Part shown: positions 1 to 9,652 of the stretch, one piece after another
Position numbering within the stretch: position 1 is the first letter of the stretch
Layout: the number at the start of each line of letters is the position of its first letter
Source of the DNA: Nemertoderma westbladi
Lineage: Eukaryota > Xenacoelomorpha > Nemertodermatida > Nemertodermatidae
Direction of reading: 5' to 3'
NCBI GenBank assembly: GCA_032718475.1
Contig: JAUCBJ010002592.1
Span: forward strand, 1-49,495
DNA: 49,495 nucleotides
The notes under the pieces: model-generated
What the model was told of the DNA's origin: nothing
What the model saw: the letters and a program-made list of their open reading frames with translations, nothing else
Databases searched by the model: none
Position numbers and translations under genes: made by a program

Positions 1-730
1 CCCCCTTAAGATATTTAGAATTTACAGAGACAAAGATAATAAAATTAATCAGCCTAATTTCGTTCTTGTAAGCGGATTCAATTCCGTGCATTACCCACCG
101 AAAATGGGAATAGTGGCATTTTACCAATATAGTTGGCAATGTGAGATTAGCAATAATAATCCCACCTCATAATCAACTGGGGGGGGGGGGGATACACGCC
201 GTATGCCACAGAGAGAGGTGAGAGGTCAAATCACCTCAGAGGGAGAAACCAGCTAGTGAGGCTAGCACCAAGGGGTAGCGCCAACAGGGCGTGGCGAAGT
301 GACAATTAGTACATAAGCCAATAGTGGGCAGGAAAGCACATTGGGGAGGGCAAGAGCGCATCCATTGGATATTAGAGGCCGCCCAGTAGTGTAGGGCTAA
401 AACCAACATGTGTTAATGATATAACTCTTGTAATTACTGATTATTAGTTAGTTGATTTCCTTACGGTTGTGAGACCAGAATAGTTTTTGACCGTCGTTGT
501 TACTGTTACTGTTTGTATTGCATATTATTATATTCAGACTGTGCTATCATCAATGCTGTGATTATCAATACTGACAACTAACTCCGTTGTTTTCTAACAG
601 CCTTTGGCCAAACATAGTTATCCAGCCGTCAGCCCAGCAGCCCAGCGACTCAACGACGCGTACAACCTACACCGGTCGGTATCCAGCACTGTCAACTCAC
701 TGGATACCGTCACAGTTCTGATCCCGCCTA
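1..730. other. Non-coding flank, nothing recognisable
   Basis: No reading frame with recognisable motifs was found on either strand. The stretch has a G homopolymer near 180-190 and a GC-richer patch around 600-720. It lies downstream of the minus-strand BEL/Pao remnant and may hold its decayed 3' part, but I see no integrase or RNase H motif that would prove this. Confidence 0.4.
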
Positions 731-995
731 TGTGAAGAATATCATGTTTTCACTTTTCGGTCGACATTTTATTGGATTTTGATATATTAAGAATTTTTAT
801 TTCTTTAATTTATCTTTATTAAGTGTTCTATAGCACTTATTTCTGTCTTATAACCTGTACATATACTAATTAGTTTATTGCTTTGGTTAGATTAAGCCCT
901 TCTGTATCCTGTGTATTTGGTGAAAACCTTGTATTCTGCACATGGGGGTAACTGCAAAGTGAAATATAACAGCAGAAAGTCTGGTATTCTTCACA
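731..995. repeat. 265-bp segment with inverted ends (possible solo LTR or MITE)
   Basis: The segment begins TGTGAAGAATA and ends TATTCTTCACA, so it has TG...CA termini and an 11-bp terminal inverted repeat. A related third copy (TATTCTGCACATGGG) lies inside it near 932-946. The flanks show no clear target duplication. It could be a short LTR, for example of the gypsy-like or BEL remnant just to the right, or a small inverted-repeat element. Confidence 0.4.
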
Positions 996-1077
996 TGGGC
1001 CTCTGATTCTAAACAAGTGTTCAAAATTTCAATTTAGATAATAATGTTCGGTTATCATTCATATGCGTACCTGTGGC

Positions 1078-1265
1078 AAAAGGGCAGGTTACAGTGTCGG
1101 TGTTTTCTAACCAAACCAATAAACTAAACTAGACTAAACTTAATTAACGGAAAGGAGCAGGTTACAAGTGGCGGGCTTTTCCTAACCAAAACAATAAACA
1201 ATATCTCAATAACATAGGTTACTTCATACTTACAGTCTTATTTTTTTTGCAATACGAAAATACCA
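1078..1265. repeat. Dispersed repeat, also present inverted near 41478-41580
   Basis: Two adjacent related copies occur, near 1078-1130 and 1140-1265, each with GCAGGTTACA followed by a CTAACCAAA.CAATAAAC block. The second copy continues through ATATCTCAATAACATAGGTTAC. The same sequence is found in reverse orientation near 41478-41580. The family is unknown. Confidence 0.55.
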
Positions 1266-1419
1266 CAGGTACGGATATTAACTATATACTGTATAACTTA
1301 ATGGTCTAATTTAGATAAAACAATTTTAATTTCTTAGACAATAACTCCTCCCACCCCCCCCCCCACTCCTTAACACCAATCTGATGTTTATTTATTTATT
1401 ACAGTATTACGGAGTCTAT

Positions 1420-2150
1420 TCATAAAGTTTTCGGTCTGGCCCAACCAAAAATTTTGACCCCGGACTGTCACTGCCTATTTCTTTCTAATGTCGTCTGTAA
1501 CAGATGTATCCCAACCATCTTTTAACTTATATACTTCTTTCAGTATTTTGTTTTCCAATCACGATTAGGCAAGTCCGAGAAGGTCGTAGATTCTCGTTAT
1601 ATACAACATAGGCTCTTCTCGTGTGGATGTTAGCACCTGAATGTTGGAATTCGTACTCTAGATTATCTGTGAGTCTGTTCCAGGTGATACCTAACACGCG
1701 TTGTTCTGCCAGGTAATGTTTACGTGTAGTAAGGAGTTCTTCCTTGTTGGGGGGTCGGTTCATCTCCCTTTGTATCGACAGGTTATGGTGTTACGTCGGT
1801 CTTAGTTTTCATAAATTTCAGTGAGCTGGAAATAAACTTGGACAGATTGATGCATGTTCTCCTAGGATTTTCTTGACTTATCGTGCAGTGCAATAATTCC
1901 CTGTACTTTATTCTCTGACGCCATGCCGTCATCCATGTAGAAACCTTTTAGTATCACTAGTATGGCCTCGGCACTGAATGTTCCTTGTTTATCCTCAGCT
2001 GTTTTCTGGATAGCGGGGTATTTGTGTAGGATGAACATTTTTTTTTGATGCCATGTTCTGCAATATCATTTTGTATGTGGGGATGTTTCTTGGTTCTGTT
2101 TCTCCTTCATACCTTAGAAATCACTGACTGTTGCTGTTATGTCCGGATGG
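1420..2150 (-). pseudogene. BEL/Pao reverse transcriptase remnant, C-terminal half
   Basis: Reading the minus strand from 2150 downward, the segment FLRYEGETEPRNIPTYKM is followed by FYMDDGMAS (the RT catalytic YxDD box, near 1910-1950), then LSKFISSSLKF, then EQRVLGITWN near 1690, and a degenerate YDLLGLA block near 1590 corresponding to the BEL DPLG motif. This order matches the palm and connection part of BEL/Pao RT. The frame changes several times and stops intervene, so it is a pseudogene. It continues the BEL fragment at 4436-5460; the two are separated by a gypsy-like insertion. RNase H and integrase were not found downstream. Confidence 0.75.
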
Positions 2151-2289
2151 ACGTACTGTACATATAGAATGGGTTTCTTGCTGATAATCATAAATCATCT
2201 ATATGTGTAATATCAGAATAATACATATAACAAGAACATCAGTACCGGTATGGCAGTATAATGTACTGCACTGTATATTATTACTGTGT

Positions 2290-2370
2290 ATTAATATTGT
2301 CTTAGTATTGCACCCTCGCACTCTATACAGTGTATAGAGTGCGAGGGTGCAATATTAAGACAATATTAAT
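2290..2370. repeat. 80-bp near-perfect hairpin with a single-base loop
   Basis: Arms 2290-2329 and 2331-2370 are reverse complements with one mismatch in 40 positions, around a single G at 2330. The core is GCACCCTCGCACTCTATACA. It lies in the sequence that separates the two halves of the BEL remnant. It could be a cruciform, the centre of a small palindromic element, or an assembly or replication fold-back. The tiny loop makes a conventional microRNA precursor unlikely. Confidence 0.8.
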
Positions 2371-2404
2371 AGCAATATTAATATTAATACAAGCACAAGA
2401 TACT

Positions 2405-2456
2405 GTGTAATATCTACAGTATATCCCGCAACCAGTACTATATATATATAGATACA
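2405..2456 (+). repeat. About 50-bp direct repeat flanking the gypsy-like remnant, copy 1
   Basis: A stretch containing ATCCCGCAACCAGTACT and then TATAGATAC recurs in the same orientation near 4388-4433. The gypsy-like remnant lies exactly between the two copies, suggesting short terminal repeats or leftover LTR sequence of that insertion. Confidence 0.6.
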
Positions 2457-2565
2457 ACAAAACTCCTTTTCTCTTTTTTTTATTTATTTTTTAATTCAAA
2501 CAGCAGAACTGACTTTCAGTCTATCGCTGCGTCGCAATACAGGGTTATCGCAACTACTTTCACTT

Positions 2566-3085
2566 TCAGTTCCCACCACCCGCAAAGGATATTTGGTTTA
2601 GTCTAATGAAGCGGCGGTTTCGCCAATATGTCCTACCAGATATTGTTTTTACTAAGTAATCGCGTTTCGTTCCAACCCCCACTATATACCCTAGCATATC
2701 CCACCTTTTTGTCTTTGGGCTTTGTATTCGCACCTTCTCTCCAACAAGCAGTGGTTTTAGAGGTTTTGCTCCTTGATTGTAATATGTTTCAGATTTGTAC
2801 AGTTTTTCTTCAATGTCCATTTTATCGAATATGGTTTGCCAGTTGTTGGAGACAGCCCAGTGTTGCGTAGGTATTCATGATTGAAGGTTATGTCCATAAA
2901 CTACTTCGTTTGGTGACACTCCGTTGCTTTTAGGCGTATTACGGAATTCCAATAATGCCTCTTGGAATTCCTCAGAATTTGTTCTAAATAATTTAGACAA
3001 CGACTTTGTTGATTTCACAGACGATTCCGCATGTCCGTTGCTTTGGGGGTAGTGCGGTGGGAACTGTTTATGGACCAGGTTAGTT
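2566..3085 (-). pseudogene. Gypsy-like integrase, C-terminal part
   Basis: From 3085 downward on the minus strand the frame reads through HYPQSNGHAES, the integrase core region containing the catalytic Glu, then LLEFRNTPKSNGVSPNEVVYG. A stop lies near 2880. An 84-aa open segment (2820-2566) follows with GEKVRIQ, TKRWDMLG and YWRNRRFIR, the typical C-terminal tail of Ty3/gypsy and related integrases. The N-terminal zinc-binding HHCC part and the first two catalytic Asp residues are missing. Protease lies only about 200 bp upstream on the same strand, so RT and RNase H have been lost. Confidence 0.85.
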
Positions 3086-3305
3086 CGTCACATGCGTTGA
3101 ATGATATGTAGCAACGATTTTTTGGGATATCTTTGCAGAATCTAACATTCTTGAAAGTTGAAGCGCCTGTATTAATTATAAGTTTATTATTACATATACT
3201 ATTACATATTATTACACTTATATTACAAGTTTAATTATTCCCAAATTTTGTATTGCCCTATGGTTAATCGCCTCAGCAGCTTTAGGTGCTGATGACAGGT
3301 CTTGG

Positions 3306-3400
3306 GTGGAGAATTTAAACTTTCGTAGGACCCCAGACCCTGCCACCCTACATTCCGCCCCAGTATCGACAATAACTTCCAATGTCCCGAAATACTCATC
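3306..3400 (-). pseudogene. Gypsy-like aspartic protease fragment
   Basis: The minus strand reads EVIVDTGAECRVAG, with the DTGA active-site motif of retroviral-type aspartic proteases, followed by VLRKFKF. It sits directly after the gag zinc knuckle, the expected gag-protease order. The C-terminal half of the protease is not clearly readable, and an AT-rich stretch (3120-3300) separates it from the integrase piece. Confidence 0.8.
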
Positions 3401-4310
3401 GTTTGGGGTTAAGAAAAGGATTGGAAGTATAGGTCAGTCGTCTCTGTCGTCGTCGACGCCGCCCAGGTGTACGGTGTACGGTGTTACGTGTAACACCAGA
3501 CGTGGAAGTACGCGGTTGTGATTTACAAACACGGTCGAAATGTCCCTTTTTGTGGCATTTTTTACAGGTAACATTCACCGCTCTGCAAGGAGGATTGGTA
3601 GAGTTGTGTGGCGACGTTTCACTATACTTAAAACACAATTTATCTGTGGTTTTTTCCTTACTGGTGTTTCTTTGGTTCTTTTCCCTGACTTGGTGATTTT
3701 GCTTTGGACTTATTATACTTATTGAGTCCTCTGTTGGCATTTATTGAGATTCCTTTTGAAGCTGATCGAAGTCGAGCTTCGTCCTCTGCCATCTCCCAAT
3801 TTCGGTTTCCAAGTTTCAGCAAGGTTAAGTGCCAGCTTTTTAGTGATTAATTTTTGTGCACTTCCTCATCCCTAATGCCGCAAACGATGAGTGTAGCAAG
3901 CCAGTCATTGTGTGTCATTGTTTGTAGTTCGGCATCATCTGCGAGTTCATCGCGAGTTTTGAATATAGAAATCGTCTATAGTCTCTCCCTCCTCTTGGGG
4001 CCACCGAACGAAGCATTAATGGTTCACAGCTACATTTCGCCAGGATTTCAGGTACTCGTGTATTCTCCCGATGTCAATGTTCAAAGGGAAGTCAGTATCT
4101 AGAGGAATTTCTATGATGCAGTTTATCTGTTGGAGAAATTCCAGTGTGCAGAATGTCCAAAATGTCGAAACCTGTTCTATACACTGTTTGTCACCCAACT
4201 TGACAACTTGTGCTCAATTTTTCCACGCCGTCTCCCACCGTCTCTAATGAGATGTTAAGAGTGGCGAAATAAGCTTTAAGATCGAGCCGAGTAAGTAATG
4301 CAGGATCGTC
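3401..4310 (-). pseudogene. Gypsy-like gag remnant with zinc knuckle
   Basis: The 3740-3401 part encodes a CCHC zinc knuckle, CKKCHKKGHFDRVC (C-x2-C-x4-H-x4-C), preceded by Lys/Ser-rich sequence. Upstream, 3900-3760 reads LIVCGIRDEEVH and later EDEARLRSAS, the conserved tail of many gypsy gag proteins, with at least one stop. Further up, 4290-4016 contains FATLNISLETVGD-like and LDTDFPLNI segments in other frames. Gag is therefore recognisable over about 900 bp but broken by frameshifts and stops. Confidence 0.75.
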
Positions 4311-4387
4311 AGTGGTAAGACTGAGGATATCATCCCTTGTGAACCGTGAGGAATCCTCCTCGTCGTCGCTTATAATAATAATCTAAT

Positions 4388-4433
4388 AGTAATATCTATA
4401 GTATATCCCGCAACCAGTACTGTATATAGATAC
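4388..4433 (+). repeat. Direct repeat flanking the gypsy-like remnant, copy 2
   Basis: This is the partner of the copy near 2405-2456, sharing ATCCCGCAACCAGTACT and TATAGATAC. It abuts the point where the BEL polymerase reading frame is lost. Confidence 0.6.
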
Positions 4434-4435
4434 AT

Positions 4436-5460
4436 CACAGTTGCCGTCTTCTTTGGTGACATTTACCATGTTGAACATAGCCTTGATGTTGCATATAAAT
4501 ATGAGTTTTCCATATCGGAGGAGTAGAACGACCTTATACCTATATTGTAGATATTTGGTCCTTCGAGTAGGAAGTCATTTAAGGATTTCCCTTTTGCCTT
4601 TGATGCTGCATTGACAACCATTCTTATTTGTTTCCTTTCCTTTTATCGACCACGACATGTAGTGGTAAGTAGTATGTGTAGTCTGAATCCGGTTCCTCAT
4701 GAGGTAGTTTAATAGCCCATCCTCTGTCGATATACTTTTTTTGTATTGCCCTTTGGAGGTATGCCACTTTATCAAGGTTTTTCTAGAGTTAGTCTATTTA
4801 CTACCATTTGCCTATTATTTGGTAGGAGTTTCTTTGGTTGTTTCCAAAGCATTCTGATTGTATATTTTCAACCGTCGAATTTTAGCGTCAAATTTATGCA
4901 TCTTCTGCATATTTATTTTGTATGGATAGCCCCTGTTTTAGGCTATGTAATTTACTGTAGTCTTGAACAATGAGTATTTTTAGTTGTTCTTCTGTTTCAT
5001 CTGCTTCATTGATGGTTGCAGACATTTTACATCCTGATGCAGTGTGTTGTACATCTTATTGTGTCCGTTAGTGTGTATCAGTTCACTAAGATACCACCCG
5101 AATGGTGTCTGTATTGCGATTGGCTCTTGTGATTGATTCGGTCCATATGTGACTGTGAAGAGCTGGTGTTCTGTGGGGCAGTCCATACCGAGTATGGTTG
5201 TGACTCTTGGTATGTCCAGTTTCGGTATCGAGAAATCAATGTTATTGAGGTGTTCATATTGAGCTGTTTCTACATGTGATTATCACCTTGTATTGATGTT
5301 TATTCATCCTGTGAATCTTATAGGGTTGCAGTGGATGTTAAAGTCGCATCTGTGTCGAATTCCTTTTATTGCACATTGGCCCGTTTCGATTTTTATTGGT
5401 TCATCCTTAGTGGTGATTGTGGTTACAACCATCCCGGGTTGAGAATCTTATCATATTAGT
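4436..5460 (-). pseudogene. BEL/Pao polymerase remnant, protease tail and RT N-terminus
   Basis: On the minus strand, 5230-4980 reads ILGMDCPTEH, QTPFGWYLSE and onwards, matching the end of the BEL protease and the linker to RT (compare the G.D.P..H and TP.GW motifs). The 4775-4560 region gives the start of RT (SIKGKSLNDFLLEGPNI), and near 4450 another frame reads ICNIKAMFNMVNVT, corresponding to the first catalytic RT block (D-I-K-x-M-F) with the Asp changed to Asn. At least two frameshifts and several stops occur. The reading is lost at about 4436 and resumes near 2150, so this is the upstream half of one interrupted element. Confidence 0.75.
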
Positions 5461-5980
5461 AAAGTACTACATAATGGCAAGTTACTGGCATGATAATTTT
5501 ACTAAAATTTTACAATTACCACATTTTGCATTATTTGTTAAGGAATTAAAAAATACTTGCCAAGTACAGTATAGATTTTAAGACATATTTGGGTGGGCAC
5601 TAATCATGCAATGCACTTACCAAATTCTTAACAAATTTTGTATACCTAGAATATAATTTTGGTGACTTTATAACTTGACAAACATTTCATAAGAACTTTA
5701 GTGGTGCTTGACACGCATTGCAATAAAAATCAGTCACATGATTCATCGCCAATAAATGACTCATTCAGTCATTTTGTGGTTAGTAGGCATACTGCAGAGT
5801 TGCGTTTATTGAGTTTTCTTTATTTACGTTTAATTGTTTAATGAGTTTTGCTTACTTTAATAAATAGTGTATTTGCGATTTGTTACTTTAATTTATACTG
5901 GTAAGACTGTAGTTGTATTGCTGTTTGTTTACTTTACTTCAATTAAATTGTTTATTGTATTTCGTACTCTTTAATTCTGT
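5461..5980. other. AT-rich non-coding stretch
   Basis: No coding motif is visible on either strand. It lies between the BEL remnant and the poly-T run that marks the 3' end of the minus-strand ULP1-RT element. Its texture resembles 19550-19650 (repeated TTTAATTGTTTA and GAGTTTT words), but I could not establish a real repeat. Confidence 0.4.
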
Positions 5981-6222
5981 TTTTTTTTAAACTATACTAT
6001 TCTAGAGTATTTATTTATAAAATTATTATTATATTAATTAAAATTATTATAGATAATATTCGGATATTATGTAAATAAATTTAATTAAACAGTTTCTAAT
6101 TCTAATTCAAAAAGTTTTATTAAAATCCCAGACAGTTTAGTACTTTCCTTTGCGATTCCAAGATCATAACAATAGAGTAGAAACTCATCCCTTGGCTGTG
6201 TGTGTGGTAGTAGCTGCATTGT
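5981..6222 (-). other. 3' untranslated tail of the ULP1-RT element, with poly-A
   Basis: Directly after the stop codon of the C-terminal domain (6223) the minus strand becomes AT-rich and ends in a run of A (T run at 5981-5988 on the plus strand). This fits the 3' end of a target-primed non-LTR insertion on the minus strand. No target duplication was identified. Confidence 0.5.
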
Positions 6223-6652
6223 TTAGAGCTTCTTAAATGTCGTAGTCTGTCTCGATGATGTCGTAGAGGGAGAGTCTATGGTCCCCAGTATGGAGGCGGC
6301 ATTCCCGATTAATATCGCGATTAGGATCCGTTGTAGGAGGAATCGGTGTGATCTGGGCTCCATGGTAACGGCGTGGATCCTCTGGCCTATTTCCTTGACG
6401 AAGCTGGTGGTTTCAGGGCCGGGCTGTCCAAACGTTTCAAATGCCACCGGGTGAAATATATAGCCCCTTTTCACAAGCTCCTCGTATTTTTTCGATTTCG
6501 ATGCCTCTGCCTCAGCCGCCACTCGTCCACCAGCGGAATGGCTTGTAGCGCGGTGACTGGGTGCAAGCGGGTCCCATATGGTGGCATCCCAGGCGAGCAG
6601 GTGACCATGACTCCACGGGACAAGGGTAACACCATCCACCCGTTTACTGCTC
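6223..6652 (-). pseudogene. ULP1-RT retroelement, C-terminal domain (displaced exon-like piece)
   Basis: The minus strand reads VDGVTLVPW, LLAWDATIWDPLAPSH, then an Ala/Glu-rich helix (GRVAAEAEASKSKKYEELV) and FHPVAFETFGQPGPE, ending QRILIAILIGNAASILGT. I recognise this as the C-terminal domain that follows the zinc-ribbon region in a widespread invertebrate reverse-transcriptase ORF; its pattern resembles a PD-(D/E)xK-type nuclease (WDAT...E.K...Y). It has no upstream part here. Its first codons meet the foldback at 6662, and the missing N-terminal part ends at 15923 in the matching frame. It is intact over about 140 codons, but the gene is split. Confidence 0.8.
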
Positions 6653-6662
6653 CCATCTCTAC
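6653..6662. repeat. 10-bp target-site duplication, left copy (CCATCTCTAC)
   Basis: CCATCTCTAC occurs here and again at 15923-15932, exactly at the two points where the ULP1-RT reading frame is broken. The duplication may be 8 to 10 bp, since outer matches can be by chance. That size fits Mutator-like, hAT or P-type insertion rather than the CACTA element nested inside. Confidence 0.8.
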
Positions 6663-6669
6663 AGGAAGC

Positions 6670-6930
6670 AGGACAATTTGGTCCGGACAATTCGGTCCTG
6701 GACAATTCGGTCCCGGACAATTTGGTCCGGACAATTCGGTCCTGGACAATTCGGTCCCGGACAATTCGGTCCCATTAATTTTGTGTTTTGGGACCGAATT
6801 GTCCCGGACCGAATTGTCCGGGACCGAATTGTCCAGATACTGATTAGGACAATTCGGTCCCAAAACATGCATATTAATGGGACCGAATTGTCCGGGTCGA
6901 ATTGTTCGGGACCGAATTGTCCGGGACCAA
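6670..6930. repeat. Array of about 15 GGACCGAATTGTCC motifs in both orientations
   Basis: About seven copies in the GGACAATTCGGTCC orientation are followed by three in the opposite orientation, one forward and about four reverse, joined by 1-2 bp or by short AT-rich spacers. The 14-mer is itself nearly self-complementary (GGAC...GTCC), so the block can form many alternative hairpins. Reading frames through it (GTELSG or PNCPGPNCP repeats) are by-products of the repeat. Confidence 0.9.
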
Positions 6931-7786
6931 ATTTAATTGGTACTATATAATGGTCAATGTTCTAGAACCTTAATATATATTATTATATCGTAGCTAGTGT
7001 TGTTTTTACTAGCTAGTATTTTTTTGAGAATAAAAAATTTTTTTTGTTAACATTATTAGTTATGGTAGCTATGGTGTTTTTATGGAGCTTGTGAATTATC
7101 TACTAGCTAGTAATAGTACTGTAGGTATTTAAAATGTTTAAAACTGTTTTTTTTACTGTATATTGCGTATGTACTGTATACTCTACACTGTAAAAAAAAT
7201 AAGCCTGTTACCATAAAACTTTTGCACATTTTCTTGCTTATTGACTTTTGAGAATTATACCTGTAACTAATTGTGGTGTAATTACAGATAAATCTATACG
7301 TTCTGCCGTAAATACTTCTAGGTGAAACCCAATTATCTGGTATTAACATTTGGTCTTACATTATATGAAACAAGTTTTTACCTGAATTATTTTATAATAC
7401 TAAATATACTAAATAGTAATTATTTTATTTAAAAATAATATTGAAATAATATTGCATTTAAAAAGTAGATTGTTAAACTAGATAAATACAATTTGCAAAA
7501 TCCAAAATTAAACGAGATAAATCCAATTTGCAAAATAAAAATGTATATCATGAATATTGAATTTGAACAATCAGTTGAAGAAAAGTTTTGCATTTATACA
7601 AAATCTGCAGACTACAGTAGAAATATATTTATTTATGAATAATTTCGAAATCATAAAGATGGGCGACTCAAACTGTCACTATTAATCTAATAATAAAATG
7701 AAACTACGACTACAGTACTACTACTGTACTTACTTATATTTTCATTATTAGTCCAATGAATGATTAGATATTATTATGAATTTCAT

Positions 7787-8098
7787 TCAAAACGCACTGT
7801 AGAGTTTGCTACGTAAACGCCTTGCTCTGGCGTTTTTAGATTGTACGCCAACAACCATGGAAGCGAGAAATTCCAGATATTCATCGGGAAATGAATAATT
7901 CATTGCGTAGATGAACCCAATGGTGAAAAGGAGTGCGTCAGCTAAATCGGTGTGAACAATGATCTGTTTCCCTTCAACAATTACAATAACCTCTTCTATT
8001 TCCGTCATTTGTTGGTGATGCACAACATTTATCTTAATGAATCCACTCGAATCTAGTTCGGAAATATCCTGCTCCTCTGGAGCACTACTGGCCTGCGC
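7787..8098 (-). CDS. SAM-domain companion gene, last exon
   Basis: The acceptor TTTTCCTAG at 8099-8107 opens a frame reading AQASSAPEEQDISELDSSG, then EEVIVIVEGKQIIVH, ADALLFTIGFIYAMNYSFP and LEFLASMVVGV, ending at the stop at 7787. Hydrophobic strand-helix blocks of this kind (ALL..IGF..AMNY.FP....FL....VG) match the C-terminus of the widespread SAMD3-like proteins of fish and invertebrates. This is the last exon of the gene whose first exon is at 9653-10541. The exon is intact and joins the 8371-8466 exon in phase 0. Confidence 0.65.
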   Translation of the reverse strand, partial: AQASSAPEEQDISELDSSGFIKINVVHHQQMTEIEEVIVIVEGKQIIVHTDLADALLFTIGFIYAMNYSFPDEYLEFLASMVVGVQSKNARARRLRSKLYSAF

Positions 8099-8156
8099 CT
8101 AGGAAAACGAAAACAATTTTCAAATTTTGAACTTAAAAATGCTTCGCGCTTGTCTG

Positions 8157-8290
8157 GGGGGGGGGGGGGGGGGGTACTGGTTTTGAAATTTAAATTTAAT
8201 ATTTTTGGTTTTTCATCTCATCTAGAGCAGATTTGTGATCCGCGGTTGGCCCCACAACCACCACCCCCCCTCCCCCCCCCCCCCGCCCCA
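8157..8290. repeat. Poly-G and poly-C tracts facing each other in an intron
   Basis: A run of about 17 G (8155-8174) is followed about 90 bp later by a nearly pure C run (8262-8284). Both lie in the presumed last intron (8099-8370) of the SAM-domain gene. Transcribed together they could pair as a GC-only stem. Confidence 0.8.
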
Positions 8291-8370
8291 CACCCCCACT
8301 AGATTGTCTGTCTCTCAGGCCACGATAGTCTAAATAATTACATAATATAATAGCGAATATACTTTCATAC

Positions 8371-8466
8371 CTCTAAATCCACATGAGGTGGTGTAGGCTG
8401 TGATTCAGTCGCAAAAACCGTGGGCACGGGTATATCAGCCATTTGGTTGTTTGTCAAATCATTCTC
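8371..8466 (-). CDS. SAM-domain companion gene, small internal exon
   Basis: On the minus strand an acceptor TTTTTAATATAG precedes GAGAATGATTTG, and a donor GAG|GTATGA ends the exon. The frame reads ENDLTNNQMADIPVP and TESQPTPPHVDLE, a low-complexity linker that continues in phase 0 into the 7787-8098 exon. It is supported only by splice signals and frame. Confidence 0.5.
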
Positions 8467-8639
8467 CTATATTAAAAATGGGTTGTATTCTTGAATTGGT
8501 TTATTTATATTTATATGTGATATTTGTGATATTTGTGGTAATAATTATTTATACATCAAGGGTTAATAGGAAAAAAATGGAATTTGTTTTATCATGTTCT
8601 ACTACTACTAGGTCGAGCAAACTTGGACAGTGAAAATGA

Positions 8640-9150
8640 GATCCTGAAAATGAGAACCCGCATTGGCGAAAGTATCTGATAAAAATATAGATATCGTCCT
8701 CACTGGTGACTTCAATGTTAACTTAAACAAAATGACATCAGAAAGTGCACGATACTTACAGATACTTTCATCATACGGATTTTCCCAATTAATAAAACAA
8801 CCCACTCGAATTGTACACGGTGCTAATTCAACGCTTGACCATATTATTACTAATATTACGAATGATTTTACTACTGCCGGCGTTTTTTTTATCAGAAATT
8901 GGCACAACAGACCACCTTGGAACATTTGCGTTATTTCATAATTATTCTGCTTTTTTCAAACAACCCAATACTAAAATGTGCTATGATTATAGCAAATTTA
9001 ACTTAAATAGTTTTTTGCTCGACCTTTCATTACCACCTCTCGCAGCTTACCGATCACATAATATACCGACAGATAAAAAATTTGACACATTTTACATGAT
9101 TCAAATTAAAATAAAACAAAACAAAGTCAACCGGTCTACTCGATAATCAG
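8640..9150 (+). pseudogene. Non-LTR endonuclease (APE-type) fragment
   Basis: The plus strand reads DIVLTGDFNVNLN, the AP-endonuclease GDFN motif, then QPTRIVHGANSTLDHIITN. After a frameshift near 8885 it reads LSEIGTTDHLGTF, the final (S/T)DH motif. These are the last three catalytic blocks of the APE-type endonuclease of LINEs. About 90 codons of linker follow (YDYSKFNLNSF..., DKKFDTFY). No RT follows and no start precedes, so it is an internal fragment. It lies in the long intron between SAM-gene exons, antisense to that gene. Confidence 0.8.
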
Positions 9151-9189
9151 CGTTTACTTACCGGACAATAATACGAAATTACTGATGAG

Positions 9190-9377
9190 TCAAAAAACTC
9201 CGACAGCCCAACCAACACTTGAGTAAGTGGAGAGTGATCTCTCCACTGACTCAATATTATCCCGTCTTGATTTCGGGGTAGACACCTTGAATATCTTTGA
9301 GAGGTTTGAGAGATGGCACGTTATATTAACCCATTCCAGTTTAACGTTGGTTAACAGGAAGAATTCGTGAGAAATCT
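9190..9377 (-). CDS. SAM-domain companion gene, possible second exon
   Basis: A strong acceptor (CCATTTATCTTGCAG) ends at 9378 on the minus strand, and the open frame ISHEFFLLTNVKLEWV...SVERSLSTYSS runs to about 9190. It follows the 9653-10541 exon, which ends in a GAG|GTTAGT donor. Frame continuity to the next exon is not clear, and other frames also show plausible pieces, so an indel may be present. Confidence 0.35.
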
Positions 9378-9652
9378 GCAAGATAAATGGAAATAATAAT
9401 ATAAAGTAATTACCGGATAAAAAATATCCCTAACAAACAACGTCATAAAAATTAATTAAATAATGAGAAACTAAAACACTAACAGTAAGGCACTGGATTA
9501 AGGGGGGTGTGGGGTGGGGGGGTTATTTGTGTGGCCAATAAAATATTAACATAAATAAGCTGGCACTTTCAATGTAGCTGAAATGTAGATAATGAATTAT
9601 ATTATAATCATATCACAATAACGATATTAATATATTTAACTAACCTCGTCAT

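Noticed and set aside
6223-6950. Long reading frames on both strands through the GGACCGAATTGTCC array (GTELSG, PNCPGP or FGPGQ repeats)
   Set aside because: The frames are open only because the short repeat has no stops in several frames; the real coding part is the C-terminal domain below 6653.
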